From the NCBI GenBank assembly GCA_949361645.1, contig OX442435.1, positions 1,251,625-1,315,624 of the forward strand: 64,000 bases of DNA. Direction: 5' to 3'. Of this stretch, positions 46,001-55,560 are shown one piece after another. The DNA comes from Spongilla lacustris. Lineage: Eukaryota; Porifera; Demospongiae; Spongillida; Spongillidae. Every line of letters starts with the position of its first letter. The first letter of the stretch is position 1. Under the pieces are notes generated by a model. The model was not told the origin of the DNA, searched no databases, and saw only the letters and a program-made list of their open reading frames with translations. The position numbers were made by a program, and so were the translations under genes.

Positions 46001-48177
46001 AAAGATACTAACTTAGATCTTGAGACTCAGTAGTGTGGTAAGAGCATCCACCTTTTTCCTTGTGAGAACCAGAACGTCCTGTGGAGCTTGCTTTTCCCTT
46101 TTCTGCTTCATTACCATCTGTCAAATCAGAACTTCTTGTATCACCTGTGGAGCCTCCTTTTCCCTTTTCTACTTCCAATCCATCTGTCAATTTAGAACTT
46201 CTTGTATCACCTGTGGACCCTCACTTGTCTACTTCCATACCATCTGCCAAATCAGAACTTCCTGTATCACCAGTGGGGCCTCCTTTTCCCTTTTCTACTT
46301 CCATACCATCTGTCAAATCAGAACATCTTTTATCAACTGTGGACCCTCACTATACCGTCTGCCAAATCAGAACTTCCTGTATCACCAGTGGGGCCTCCCT
46401 TGTCTACTTCCATACCATCTGTCAAAGCAGAAATCCCTGTACAGGGAAAAGGAAAGAGATGTAATGATTTCTGGCTGCCAAATCAACTAGGGAGACACAC
46501 ATTGTTTATGTCTATTTTTACATGCTTAGGGTAGAACCAATTACCCCACATGCATTAGTAAACTTTGTTGCTTCATTATGTAATATGGATATCAGTTTAC
46601 TTTCTGGGTCCATGGAGTTGGAATTGGATGCAGTAGCTTTGTATATCTTGATGTTTCTGATTGATTGCTTCACTTTAAGAATACATCCTTTCTTATTTTT
46701 AAGGGTCACCTTTATATGTAGAGAACAATATCTTATGGCTTATGAAAAAAAAATACCTGTCCCTTTGTTGATATTGTTTCAACCCTGCCAGCCTGCCTCC
46801 TGTTTCTTAAAAGTACAAGATCCCCAACTGTTATAGTGGATGCTGTCTTCCCGGCTGCATGACGTTTCCTATGCAAAACAACTTGTTTCGTCTGTGCAAT
46901 TGTGATGTTTTCTTTAGCCTGCCATGATTAAAAGTGTATACAATTAGTCAGAAATGCAAATAAAAACTTTTACCTTTATTGTCAACTTAGCCCTGTTTTC
47001 TTGTAGTTGCTTGTACAATGCTTCAAGAGCAGTCTCATTCAAGCTGGATACAGTCCTGTGAACTTGCATTACATGTTCAAGAGGAAAGGTGACTTTTCTT
47101 CCAAATGCAACTTCATAAGGTGAATATTTGCTAGATGCCTGGACTGATGTACGAATTGCAAATAAGACAGATTCTAAAGCCTGATCCCATTTATCACATT
47201 GGTCATCAACAACTTTCTGCAATGATCTGTGGTACATGCATGTGTATAAGATGAATAGTAGTTATGACTGTGCAAAGATATTATCTAACCGGATTATAGT
47301 CTGATTCATCCTTTCACATAACCCATTGGATTGTGGATGATATGCTGATGTAATCCTGTGGTCCATTTTGAATGTTTTGCATAGAACATCAACAATCTAC
47401 ATGTCATTGAAAAATATCCAGCCATGAATATATGTATTTGTTTGAATTTGTACCTGGTTAACGAATTCCTGTCCTTGGTCAGTAATAATATCACCAGCCC
47501 CATAGCGGCAGAACAAGGAGTACAAAAAATTTGCAACACTGGTGGCATTCTTGTTTGGCAATGCACATGCTTCAGGCCACTTTGAGAAATAGTCAGTTGC
47601 TACAACAATGTAGCGGTTTCCACACGTTGTTAGGTGTAGTGGTCCTATGATATCAACCCCCCATAAGTTCCATAACCCAGTCACAGGAATTGGCTGCAAA
47701 TCCAAACTAGGGCTTTTAATTGATGGGTTTGTTCTTTGGCAAGAATCACATTCCGATATCTGCCACCGAGAATTACATTAAAAAAAAAAAAATCTGCAAT
47801 AAGGATAATCGCGTACATTAATAAGCCTTATAAATGAACTAACCCATCGGCGAATATCGATCGACATATTTGGCCAGTAGTAGGTTTTCATTTTCCCCTC
47901 CGTACGGTCTCTTCCTTGGTGCCCACCACTTGCCGAAGCATGGCATTCATCAAAGGCTCTCCTTCTATCTGTAATGTCCAACAACACAATCTTCTCGCAA
48001 TCTAGCTTCTTTTTTTTTGTACAGCATCACCCCTTCGCGGATAACAAAATCCTTAGAACTTTTGCGAATCAGGCGCTTCAAATCCTCTGTAGCACTGGAA
48101 GGATATGAGCCATCCATTAGATAGTTCTGGACGTTGTACAGGTTTTCGTCGCAGGTGACCTGTCGATCGCGATGCAT
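43090..48177 (-). CDS. Ginger1 transposase: integrase-OTU-Ulp1 multidomain protein
   Basis: Integrase exons are 47844-48177, 47454-47759, 47290-47396, 46974-47226, 46757-46918 and 46545-46709. OTU exons are about 45700-45975 and 45303-45633, followed by about 45072-45256. Ulp1 exons are 44862-44948, 44737-44805, 44594-44676, 44464-44530, 44357-44410, 44256-44297 and 44156-44205, then 43877-44095. Further C-terminal exons are at about 43690-43840, 43325-43515 and 43160-43280. The integrase has HASASGGHQGRDRT and ECDSCQ (HHCC zinc binding), GVDIIGPL (first Asp), ITDQGQEF (second Asp), then 35 residues to the Glu in HPQSNGLCERMNQ. VGDLVLLRN and IKIYK close the domain. It probably acts in the nucleus, cutting and joining the element ends. 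Exon 1 contains A9 where 8 A would keep frame. The start at MHRDRQ (48177) is the first ATG of the open frame. Confidence 0.8.
43877..44948 (-). CDS. Ulp1/SENP-like (C48) protease domain of the Ginger1 protein
   Basis: Joined exons read MPCHIPGHWFLVV (catalytic His in GHW), VIDISKQSVSVYDSFYDT (Asp in YDSF), then QQRGSSDCGVFICKFADCIA (Gln and catalytic Cys in SDCG). These are the four signature positions of Ulp1 cysteine proteases, which cleave SUMO or related modifiers. Eight small exons join in matching phases (0-0-0-2-0-0-0-2), and none has a stop. A coiled, Lys/Glu-rich tail follows (KIVLEDCKDSLSQDIKVHLE). Confidence 0.82.
45303..45975 (-). CDS. OTU-type cysteine protease domain of the Ginger1 protein
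   Basis: The first exon carries NVLGDGNCLFSAVCDQL, the OTU catalytic box (Asp and Cys in DGNC). The second carries WKDYLTEMSQPGTWGNHLEL (GTWG-x-x-LEL, typical of OTU proteins) and GHHYFSLAP with the catalytic His. OTU proteases remove ubiquitin. The join is phase 0 at 45700/45633. The upstream limit of the first exon is uncertain. Confidence 0.82.
46000..46445 (-). repeat. Coding-linker tandem repeat (about 60-bp units) in Ginger1 gene
   Basis: Five to six units encode variants of GMEVEKGKGGPTGDTGSSDL on the minus strand between integrase and OTU domains. Some units contain tgag in place of the lysine codon and would stop or act as a donor (caagtgag), so parts may be intronic. Confidence 0.65.
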
Positions 48178-48309
48178 TTTTAAGACACGTGCTCAAGTTG
48201 CTAGGATACTTTCTTCAGCGCATGCGCTCAGGTAATACTATATCTGTCACAAAGCATATATGCCTTCTCTGTTCAGTATTTATATAAATATAGTTTTTGT
48301 TGACAGGCA

Positions 48310-48494
48310 GCTGGGTCCGGGGGGGACCAGGCTGCCTAGGCATTTGGGTCCGGGATAATTAATTTTGAACATCTAGGCATCTCGGTCCGGGGAGACTCAG
48401 ATGCCTAGGCAACTGGGTCCGGGGGGGACCCAGTTGCCTAGGCATATGGGTCCCCCCGGACCCAAAATGGGGGGGGACCCACATGCCTGTGACA
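48310..48494. repeat. Right terminal inverted repeat of Ginger1-like element
   Basis: About 185 bp, reverse complement of the left end with internal duplications of gcctaggca and gggtccgg blocks. It is slightly longer than the left end because of an extra sub-repeat copy. Confidence 0.85.
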
Positions 48495-48529
48495 CCGGTA
48501 CCGGGTCTAGTGCCGGTACATACATTGAT

Positions 48530-50320
48530 ATCGTCACCGTTGGGAGCATGAAAAGCATAAGCAATAGTCCACAATTCATAGATCCTTTCTTCTGTTGTTG
48601 CACGGGCAAGCGATGTATTCTTAGCACATTATCCTCTGAAGTGTTCTGAAATAAGACTCTTATTGATTCTTCCAAGGTCTGTGTCAGTTTGTCACTTGCC
48701 AGGCTGTCACATAAATACAGCTTTCCTACTGTAATGGAAATGGTAAATACTTGTACTTGCATGCTGCATGCATGCATGCACCTACGTATGGACTGAGCAC
48801 GGCATACATGTACCTACATGTTTGTCCCTATGCAGCTATTCAGATTTATTACAATGGACACTGTAATTGGGTTCATAGGTTATTTTGACAGAGAAGTGTT
48901 GACTGACATCCCTGCAGTTTAGGAAACTGTAGCTCTATCAAATTTTGAGCTGCCATCATATATGTGTATCTTCCAGCATCTGCCCACTTTGCAGGTGTTG
49001 TATATCACTTGGTCTTAATCCCAAAGTTGAAATAGATCTGGGTATGGTCACTGCATGCCTATAAAATTAGCACAAAATGTCAACCTTTTGAACCATGGAA
49101 TCCTAAATTTGAGTATGTAAACATGTTAATATCATAACTGACTTATATACATGTAGCACTTACTTTTGATTCTCATTTTGATAATTTCATTATAAACTCC
49201 TATGCATGACCTCCAATACCAGTAACGCGCTTTGGGTTGGCATTTTAGTGCCACACAGCAAAGATGATACCTGCATAGACAGAGCTCACAAAGTACTGAT
49301 GGAGACTAATCAGCATCATGACTGCAATGTTAATTTGCAAGTGAAATAGCAATATGTCTTTTTTAGTTGCGCTGCTCCAATCACTGTTTGCCACGCATCC
49401 CTGCTAATAAAGTACTTTCGAATGAGGTGAATACCAATATTTTTGTCCAGAATGGCATCAGTTATTTTCTCAGGGCTGATCTGAACTTCATCTTGTTCAA
49501 TCATTTGTTTCTCATCAAGGGCTGCTAATGCAATTTCCTTTTCAACAAACCACTGTAGCATAACTGTATACATACATTCAATAAGTTTATACTACACAAC
49601 CACAACAGGTAACTGAACTATAAATGTACTGTTTTCCTTCATAGTTGTATGAAGCTTTGCAAATGGTTTTGGCTTGGTACTCTTTGCATTCTTTGATGGC
49701 AAACCAACCACTGTGACTTCATGCCCCTAAGGTCAGCCTCGCTTCTGAAGAATCGGTGGAATCTTTATGCCTACACAATTTATTTCACACCCCACAATGC
49801 ATATTGGTTCGCCAATTCAACTTACTCTGCAAGCAAATTTCATTTTCGTCAGCACTATTTCAGTGTGCCCAGATACATCTCCTTCAATACCACTTTTTAC
49901 TAGAGCATCTGACCACATATACATAAAGCATGCAAGTGGCATAAAATATTAGCATAAATAAACCTTCGATATTCAGTGTATCATCTTCATATTTTATGCA
50001 TTATATTATTATTTATGATCGATACATAATACTACATGCATGCATATATAATCTTACTTGCAGTTTGCCATGGCACAATTTTATCTTCAGCATCAGTGAT
50101 TTCATCAGCTATAGCACACTCTCGAATGACGCTAAATACAACTTATACACACGTACCTTGACTAGCCTCATGGTTACTAAATGTGCAGTCTGTTACATTG
50201 TGAACAGGTACATCAATGTTACTTTGATCTGAATATGCAAAAAATTTACAGAGCTTTAAAAAAGACCTCTTGCTTACATACCTTTCACTTTCTCTAACTT
50301 CACTTCTTCAACAGTACCTG
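48530..50320 (-). CDS. C48 (Ulp1-like) peptidase with zinc-ribbon-like segment, probable pseudogene
   Basis: Minus-strand exon-like segments, right to left: GTVEEVKLEKVK (about 50285-50325), an acidic part containing SGIEGDVSGHTEIVL (about 49820-49920), EVTVVGLPSKNAKSTKPKP (about 49640-49720), LQWFVEKEIALAALDEKQMI with DAILDKNIGIHLIRKYF (49385-49573), a Cys-rich stub CQPKARYWYWRSC (about 49200-49260), AAQNLIELQFPKLQG (about 48890-49010, frameshifted), then LYLCDSLASDKL, LPVQQQKKGSMNCGLL (48540-48735; Asp, Gln and Cys of the C48 fold). The family looks like the zinc-ribbon plus C48 genes repeated in cnidarian and sponge genomes. The catalytic His segment was not found. The Ginger1-like element inserted just beyond its 3' end. 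Confidence 0.55.
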
Positions 50321-50387
50321 GTATGTTTGCAATGACATGCAAAACAAATTATATAACAATTTACACACTAAAGAAGCTCAAAAACAC

Positions 50388-52085
50388 ATAGGGAGGGTGG
50401 GATGAGGAGGGGTGGCAGGAGAGGTAGGGAGAGTGGGAGGGCAGAGGGGGTAGGGAATGTGGGAGTAAGATGGAGGGAGGGGAAGAGAGTGTGAGATGGA
50501 AGAGGATGGAGGGAGGGAGGGGAAAGATAGAGGGAGAGAGGGGGAGGGAGAAGGTGGGGAAAGGAGGGTGAAGGGAGAAGGCGGGGAAAGGAGGCTGGGA
50601 GGGGAGGGATGGTGGGAGCAGGAGGGAGGGTGGGGGAGGGAGGGGGAAGGGATGGCAGGAGGGGGAGTGAGATGGAGGGATAGAGTATGTGATGGAGGAG
50701 GATGGAGGGTGGGAGGAGGAGGGGGAGGAAGGGAGTGTAAGGATAGATGGAGGGAGGGGGAGGGGGATGGGGAGGGGGAGGGAGGGAAAAGGAAGGTGGG
50801 ATAGAGCATGGGATGGAGGAGTATGGAGGGAGGGAGGAGGGGGAGGGAGCGAGAGAGGGAGGAAGGGAGGGAGGGAGGGAGGGAGGGAGGGAGGGAGGGA
50901 GGGAGGGAGGGAGGGAGGGAGGGAGGGAGGGAGGGAGGGAGGGAGGGAGAGAGGGAGGGAGGGAGAGAGGGAGGGAGGGAGGGAGGGGAAAGGAGGGTGG
51001 GAGGGAGGGAGGAGGTGGAGGGAGGAGGGGAGGTAGGAGGAGGGGGAGGGAGGGAGGGAGGGAGGAGAGGAGGGATGGAGGGAGGAGGGGAGGGAGGGAG
51101 GGAGGAGGGGGAGGGAGGGAGGGAGGAGGGGGAGGGAGGGAGGGAGGAGGGGGAGGGAGGGAGGGAGGAGGGGGAGGGAGGGAGGGAGGGAGGAGGGGGA
51201 GGGAGGGAGGGAGGAGGGGGAGGGAGGGAAAGTAGGGTGGGAGAAGAGCGATGGCAGGAGGGGGAGGGAGGGTAGGAGGGTGTAGGGAGTCTGAGAGGAA
51301 AATGGAGGGAGGGAGGCAGAGTGTCGGACTGAGGAGGATAGAGGGAGGGGTAGGGATGGAGGGGGAGCGGGGAGCGTGGGAGGGAGGGGGATGGTGGGAG
51401 GGGGAAGGAGGGAGGGGAGGGATGGTGGGAGGGGAAAGAATAGTGGGAGGGGGAAGGTGGGGAGAGGGGAAGGTGGGAGAGGGGGAAAGTGGGGGAGTGG
51501 GAAGGTGGGAGAGGGGGAAGGTGGGGGGAGGGGGAAGGTGGGGGAGGGGGAAGGTGGGAGAGGGGGAAGGTGAGGGAGGGGGAAGGTGGGAGAGGGGGAA
51601 GGTGGGGGGAGGGGGAAGGTGGGAGAGGGGGAAGGTGGGGGAGGGGGAAGGTGAGGGAGGGGGAAGGTGGGGGGAAGGGGAAGGTGGGGGGAGGGGGATA
51701 GTGGGGGGAGGGGGAAGGTGGGGGGAGGGGGAAGGTGGGGGGAGGGGGAAGGTGGGGGGAGGGGAAGGTGGGGGAGGGGGAAGGATAGTGGAGGGGGAAG
51801 GATGGGGGAGGGAAGGAGGGAGGGATGGGGGAGGGAAGGGGGAGGGATGGAGGGAGGGTGTGAGGGAGGGTGTGAGGGAAAGGGGGAAGGAGGAGGAGGG
51901 AGGGATGGGGGAGGGAAGGGGGAGGGAAGGGGGAGGGATGGAGGGAGGGTGTGAGGGAAAGGGGGAAGAAGGAGGAGGGTGGAAGGAGGGAAGGATGGGG
52001 AGGGACGGATGGAGGGTGGATGGAGGGGAAGAATGGGGGAGGGACGGAGGGAGGGTGGCAGTGGGAAGGAGGGAGGGGTTAGGGA
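50388..52085 (+). repeat. 1.7-kb polypurine (GGGA/GGGGGAAGG) tract
   Basis: Almost pure purine on the plus strand. 50870-50990 is a near-perfect (GGGA)n run, 51040-51230 is built of ggaggggga blocks, and 51425-51780 has repeats of about 18-24 bp like gggggaaggtgggagag. Mirror symmetry and G-runs make triplex (H-DNA) and quadruplex structure likely. The 600-codon Pro/Ser/Leu frame on the minus strand is a composition artefact. Confidence 0.95.
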
Positions 52086-52715
52086 ACGCAGACATACTAT
52101 TTGCGCATGTATGAATAGAGAGATGTGAAACTACTTTATCCAATAACCTTTTTTGTCTCGTGGTTGTGATTAGCAATGAATTTCTTCACCTCTAACCATC
52201 TTCAGAGGCACGAAGAGGAAGTTCAATGGGACAGTTTGCCGAAACATTCTATAATTTCTTACCATCAACACAACTGAAAAAGATCATTGATAAAACTTAC
52301 AAAGTTGCACGTTTTCCATTGCCGTGAGGTTTGAACTTTTTGCCTCGTATGTGATTTCGTAATACTTGCAAAGTATATATTTAAAATCAACGCATGATTT
52401 GAAAGTAAAATCAAGTGCATTTTATTTGCGATTGATTTTACTGTGAAATCAATTGTGGATCAATAATTGCGTTTTTTTTTTTTTTTTTTTGCTGTGAATT
52501 GCAAAGATAATCGTCAGTCGTCACGCGCTTTTTAGCAGTCGTAACTGTTTTTTGAATCTCGTATCCTAAGATTTACGAACTCTACAGTAGTTCTTCGTAG
52601 TGATGCACTTGGCCTGACTGTAATTCATCAAACGATTTGAACTTCTCAACAAGTAAGATATGCCCTTCCATTCCGTCCACGTCCATGCACATGAGACCAG
52701 AGCGCCGGCACCTTA
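52086..52715. other. AT-rich spacer
   Basis: No gene recognised; includes a poly-T run (about 52471-52490). Confidence 0.45.
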
Positions 52716-52822
52716 GTCTCGTATCCAGACCCAAATTTTCACAGCTGCGGATGGATTACATCACCGCTACTAGATGTAATCCATCCGCAGCTGTGAAAAT
52801 TTGGGTCTGGGAACGAGACCAC
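52716..52822. repeat. Hairpin MITE, copy 2
   Basis: Arms tagtctcgtatccagaccca and its inverse gggtctgggaacgagac enclose inverted gcggatggattaca. It is a more compact copy of the element at 32848-32976. Confidence 0.8.
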
Positions 52823-52984
52823 CGGCACCTGGTCTGCAGTTATATTGACGGTACGTATACCGGTACGGTTCCGTAGACAGTTTGTTAATTAAATTGGTTA
52901 TAGATAACCACTGAATTAATTAACAAATCAATCGGCTCATGCATACTCTAGTATCTATGATAACATAATGCATGGCAGACTTGT

Positions 52985-53280
52985 AAATATACAAGATATA
53001 AAAAACATTCTCTCTGAGAAAGTTAGTGGTATATAGGATTTGAAGGAAATGGTGGTGTAAAAAGAAAGGGAACAAGGGATTCAGTGGAGATACACTGATT
53101 ATTCCTATATTTTGCAACATAATTGTAATGACGTTCTATACAGTGCTAAATATATAGGAATAATCATTGTATCTCCACTGAATCCCTTGTTTCCTTTCTT
53201 TTTACACCACCATTTCCTTCAAATCCTATATACCACTAACTTTCTCATAGAGAATGTTTTTAATATCTTGTTTCATTCAT
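52985..53280. repeat. Hairpin MITE, about 130-bp arms
   Basis: The left arm (acattctctctgagaaagtt, ggtatataggatttgaagga) returns inverted at 53205-53265. It shares ends with 32448-32695 and the degraded copy near 22.7 kb. Confidence 0.8.
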
Positions 53281-53302
53281 TTTTTAAAAATAAGTGACTA
53301 CT

Positions 53303-54050
53303 AAAGTGGGGGATAGCATCGAGGAAGTATATTTCAATGTGGCAGTCAAATTGAGCCGCAATATCCTGGTCCATGCACTAATAGAGAGCTTTTTTATCTG
53401 CAATATTGAAGTAAAGTTTTCCCCTGATTTTATCACTGTTTAGGGCTTCAATCTTTCAAGTTAAAAAATGTTTTATTACTACAATTCAACTTTTAGGACT
53501 TAATTGGGTACCATGTTGTTTTTTTTTTTTTCCCCATTGAAATCAGTTTCTGTGGGATATGAGACATCCAAAACAACTTTTCCCATATTTTTTCTATGTT
53601 CCTTTCTTAAAATAAACAGTTCCTAAAGTTGTTTCTCCGTTCTACAGGGATTGAAGAGATTAATGTATTCATAGTTGGTTTTGCAACCGCACGTACGTGG
53701 ACTCAATCCATGTAAAAAGCGGGAAAACTTTAGAAACGTGTATCTTAAGAACAGAACACAAGATAAATATGCTAAAGGTTGTTTTGGATGTCTCAAATCC
53801 CATAGAAACCGATTTCAGTGGGAAAAAAATCAACGCGGTACCAAATTCAGTCCTAAAAATTGAATTTTAATAATAAATCATTTTTTAACTTGAAAAATTT
53901 AAGCCCTAAACAGTGGTAAAATTAAGGAAGAACGTTACTTCAATATCGTAGATAAAAAAGCTCTCTATTAGTGCGTGAACCGCGATATTGACGCTTAATT
54001 TGACCGCCACATTGCAATATACTTCCTTGATGCTGTCCCCCATTTTAGTA
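53303..54050. repeat. Foldback element, about 280-bp arms
   Basis: The arm at 53303-53600 returns inverted at about 53775-54050 (for example ctaatagagagcttttttat and its inverse near 53955; gatatgagacatccaaaaca and its near-inverse at about 53785). The core carries no recognised coding sequence. Confidence 0.75.
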
Positions 54051-54163
54051 TATAGGTATACATGTACATGTAGTACAGTGTAGAAGTAACTGAATACGAT
54101 TGTACGATAAAATCCAGCCGTTGTAATTCCCACGTTTATTGCCTAGCAACACAATGTTTACAG

Positions 54164-54487
54164 TTATGTTACATTTGCAGCTGTTCCATTACATGTAGTT
54201 CGAAACTCGCGCGCCAAGCTTTCCCTCTTAGAAGCTCGTTTCTCGTCTGAGTTCAGTTCATAACGGCGCTTCTTAGAAGCTCGCACCGCAACAGAATTCT
54301 TTTCCTGTTGCCACCTCTTTGAAGCTCGGTTCGACTCCAGATTTGCTCTGTACATGTCACGAGCAGACGCCCGCCTTTGTTCAGCATCAGCATCGTATCG
54401 AACTCGGGAGGACTCTAACTCATAGTCTCGATTTAGGAGGTATTCCTCTCGTCGCTTAGCTTTCCTCTTTCGTAGCCGTAAAGGCAT
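54164..54487 (-). CDS. Lys/Arg-rich repetitive ORF
   Basis: 107 codons from an ATG at 54487: MPLRLRKRKAKRREEYLLNR, then repeated R-R-A-S-x-R-D/E units (RRASARDMYRANLESNRASK, KRASKRESLAREF). It is highly basic, probably nuclear or nucleic-acid-binding. Similar basic N-termini occur in large repeat families of sponge genomes, possibly as the first exon of a transposon protein; I cannot assign it. A broken second copy lies at 32741-32850 plus 36370-36470. Confidence 0.45.
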   Translation of the reverse strand: MPLRLRKRKAKRREEYLLNRDYELESSRVRYDADAEQRRASARDMYRANLESNRASKRWQQEKNSVAVRASKKRRYELNSDEKRASKRESLAREFRTTCNGTAANVT

Positions 54488-54489
54488 TT

Positions 54490-55205
54490 TGGCAAAAACA
54501 ACGTCGCTAGCTAAAAGTGGTGAGCAAAACTAAAAACGCAAACGAAACTCACACCTGTTCCATGCCAATCATACACAATCCACAATTCTGAAGTATTGTC
54601 ATGGAAACGGTTTTAATATAGCTAATTCTCTATACATGTATTACGTGAGATTACATACTGATATCTTGGCGCGCGAGAACAGCTGCAAATTACGTATATT
54701 GATTACATGCTTTATTTATATATCTCATACCTGAAGATGTATTGTCAGAATTTTCTACGATTTTTGGTGTAACTGGCGCTCTTTAAAACCTTTCCTATCT
54801 CGAGTTATACTCACCCATAAAGACGACGACGACGACGATGACTATGGACAAATTACGGTCTGGGAACGAGAACTACGAGCTTTTTGTTCTCTTAAAGTAC
54901 ACGGTCTAGCGACTTGAACAAAACATGAAAATGATCGTCTTTCCATTGTGGATCGATAGCAATAAAGAGCTGCACTATCCGTTTCTCGGTTCGTGAGTTA
55001 TACGCGGGACGCGTTTTTATAACGATATTCATGATATAGCACAAATCCTATATGCGAGGTACTGCCGTAACTCTCGATGTTATAGCTGCCTTATAAGGTA
55101 ACGCACGTGCGGGTTTCTCGAAAGCACACCTTTTCATTTTGTGTGTGTATGTGGGTGACATGCATGTAAGTATGCTTGCATTGTTACGTTATTTCTCTGA
55201 CCTTC
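54490..55205. other. Spacer upstream of SRCR copy D
   Basis: No signal-peptide exon like those at 1754, 23337 and 26236 is present here. It contains a (GAC)n run near 54821-54838. The last 30 bp are the conserved intron end before SRCR domain 1. Confidence 0.5.
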
Positions 55206-55209
55206 ACAG

Positions 55210-55560
55210 CTATCTGCACCAATGGAGATGTGCGGCTTGTAGGAGGAACTACACCACTGAATGGGAGGGTGGAGGTGTGCTATAACAACCAGTGGGGTGG
55301 AATCTGCAGTCCTTCTGGTTACCAATGGTGGCAAAATCAAGCCACTGTAGTATGCCGACAGCTGGGATATCCTTATGATGCTATAGCCTACAGCAGTGGT
55401 TATGGATACACCACGCCCACTACATTCATCAATGTTGATATCTGTGATATTCGGGCAGATGAGCTGTTAGATTGCTATAGCTACATAAATGGTTATACCC
55501 CTGCCACCCTTGGATACTACAGCTGTACTGGTTACAACACTTTTGTAGTTAACTGCACAA
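55210..55560 (+). CDS. Copy D SRCR domain 1 (single exon)
   Basis: Motifs [55 protein letters not shown]. 117 codons, phase 1-1. Confidence 0.85.

Larger units (their letters stand above)
42676..48494 (-). mobile_element. Ginger1-type DNA transposon, nearly complete (5.8 kb)
   Basis: The element starts TGTCACAGGCATGTGGGTCC at 42676 and ends with its inverse (GGACCCACATGCCTGTGACA) at 48494. CCGG lies on both sides (42672-42675, 48495-48498), a 4-bp target duplication. Inside is one minus-strand, intron-rich gene: Gypsy-like integrase (HHCC zinc finger, D,D35E core), acidic repeat linker, OTU protease, Ulp1/SENP-like protease and a C-terminal tail. Ginger1 transposons (Bao, Kapitonov and Jurka 2010) are defined by Gypsy-integrase-like transposases, CCGG target sites, TG..CA ends and extra OTU or Ulp1 domains, which this matches. 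No reverse transcriptase, Gag or LTR lies inside. Splice phases are consistent across most exons; a possible frameshift lies in exon 1. Confidence 0.88.

Noticed and set aside
42676..48494. LTR retrotransposon (Ty3/gypsy) based on the integrase
   Set aside because: There is no reverse transcriptase, protease, Gag or LTR; the gene has many introns, short inverted ends and a CCGG duplication, and OTU and Ulp1 domains follow.
42676..48494. Domesticated host integrase gene (GIN-like)
   Set aside because: Intact inverted termini and target duplication show it is still a transposon, even though introns and full catalytic residues first suggested domestication.
50368..52176. 602-codon Pro/Ser/Leu-rich open frame on the minus strand
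   Set aside because: It is the translation of a polypurine simple-sequence tract; the opposite strand is open in several frames too, and there is no non-repetitive segment.
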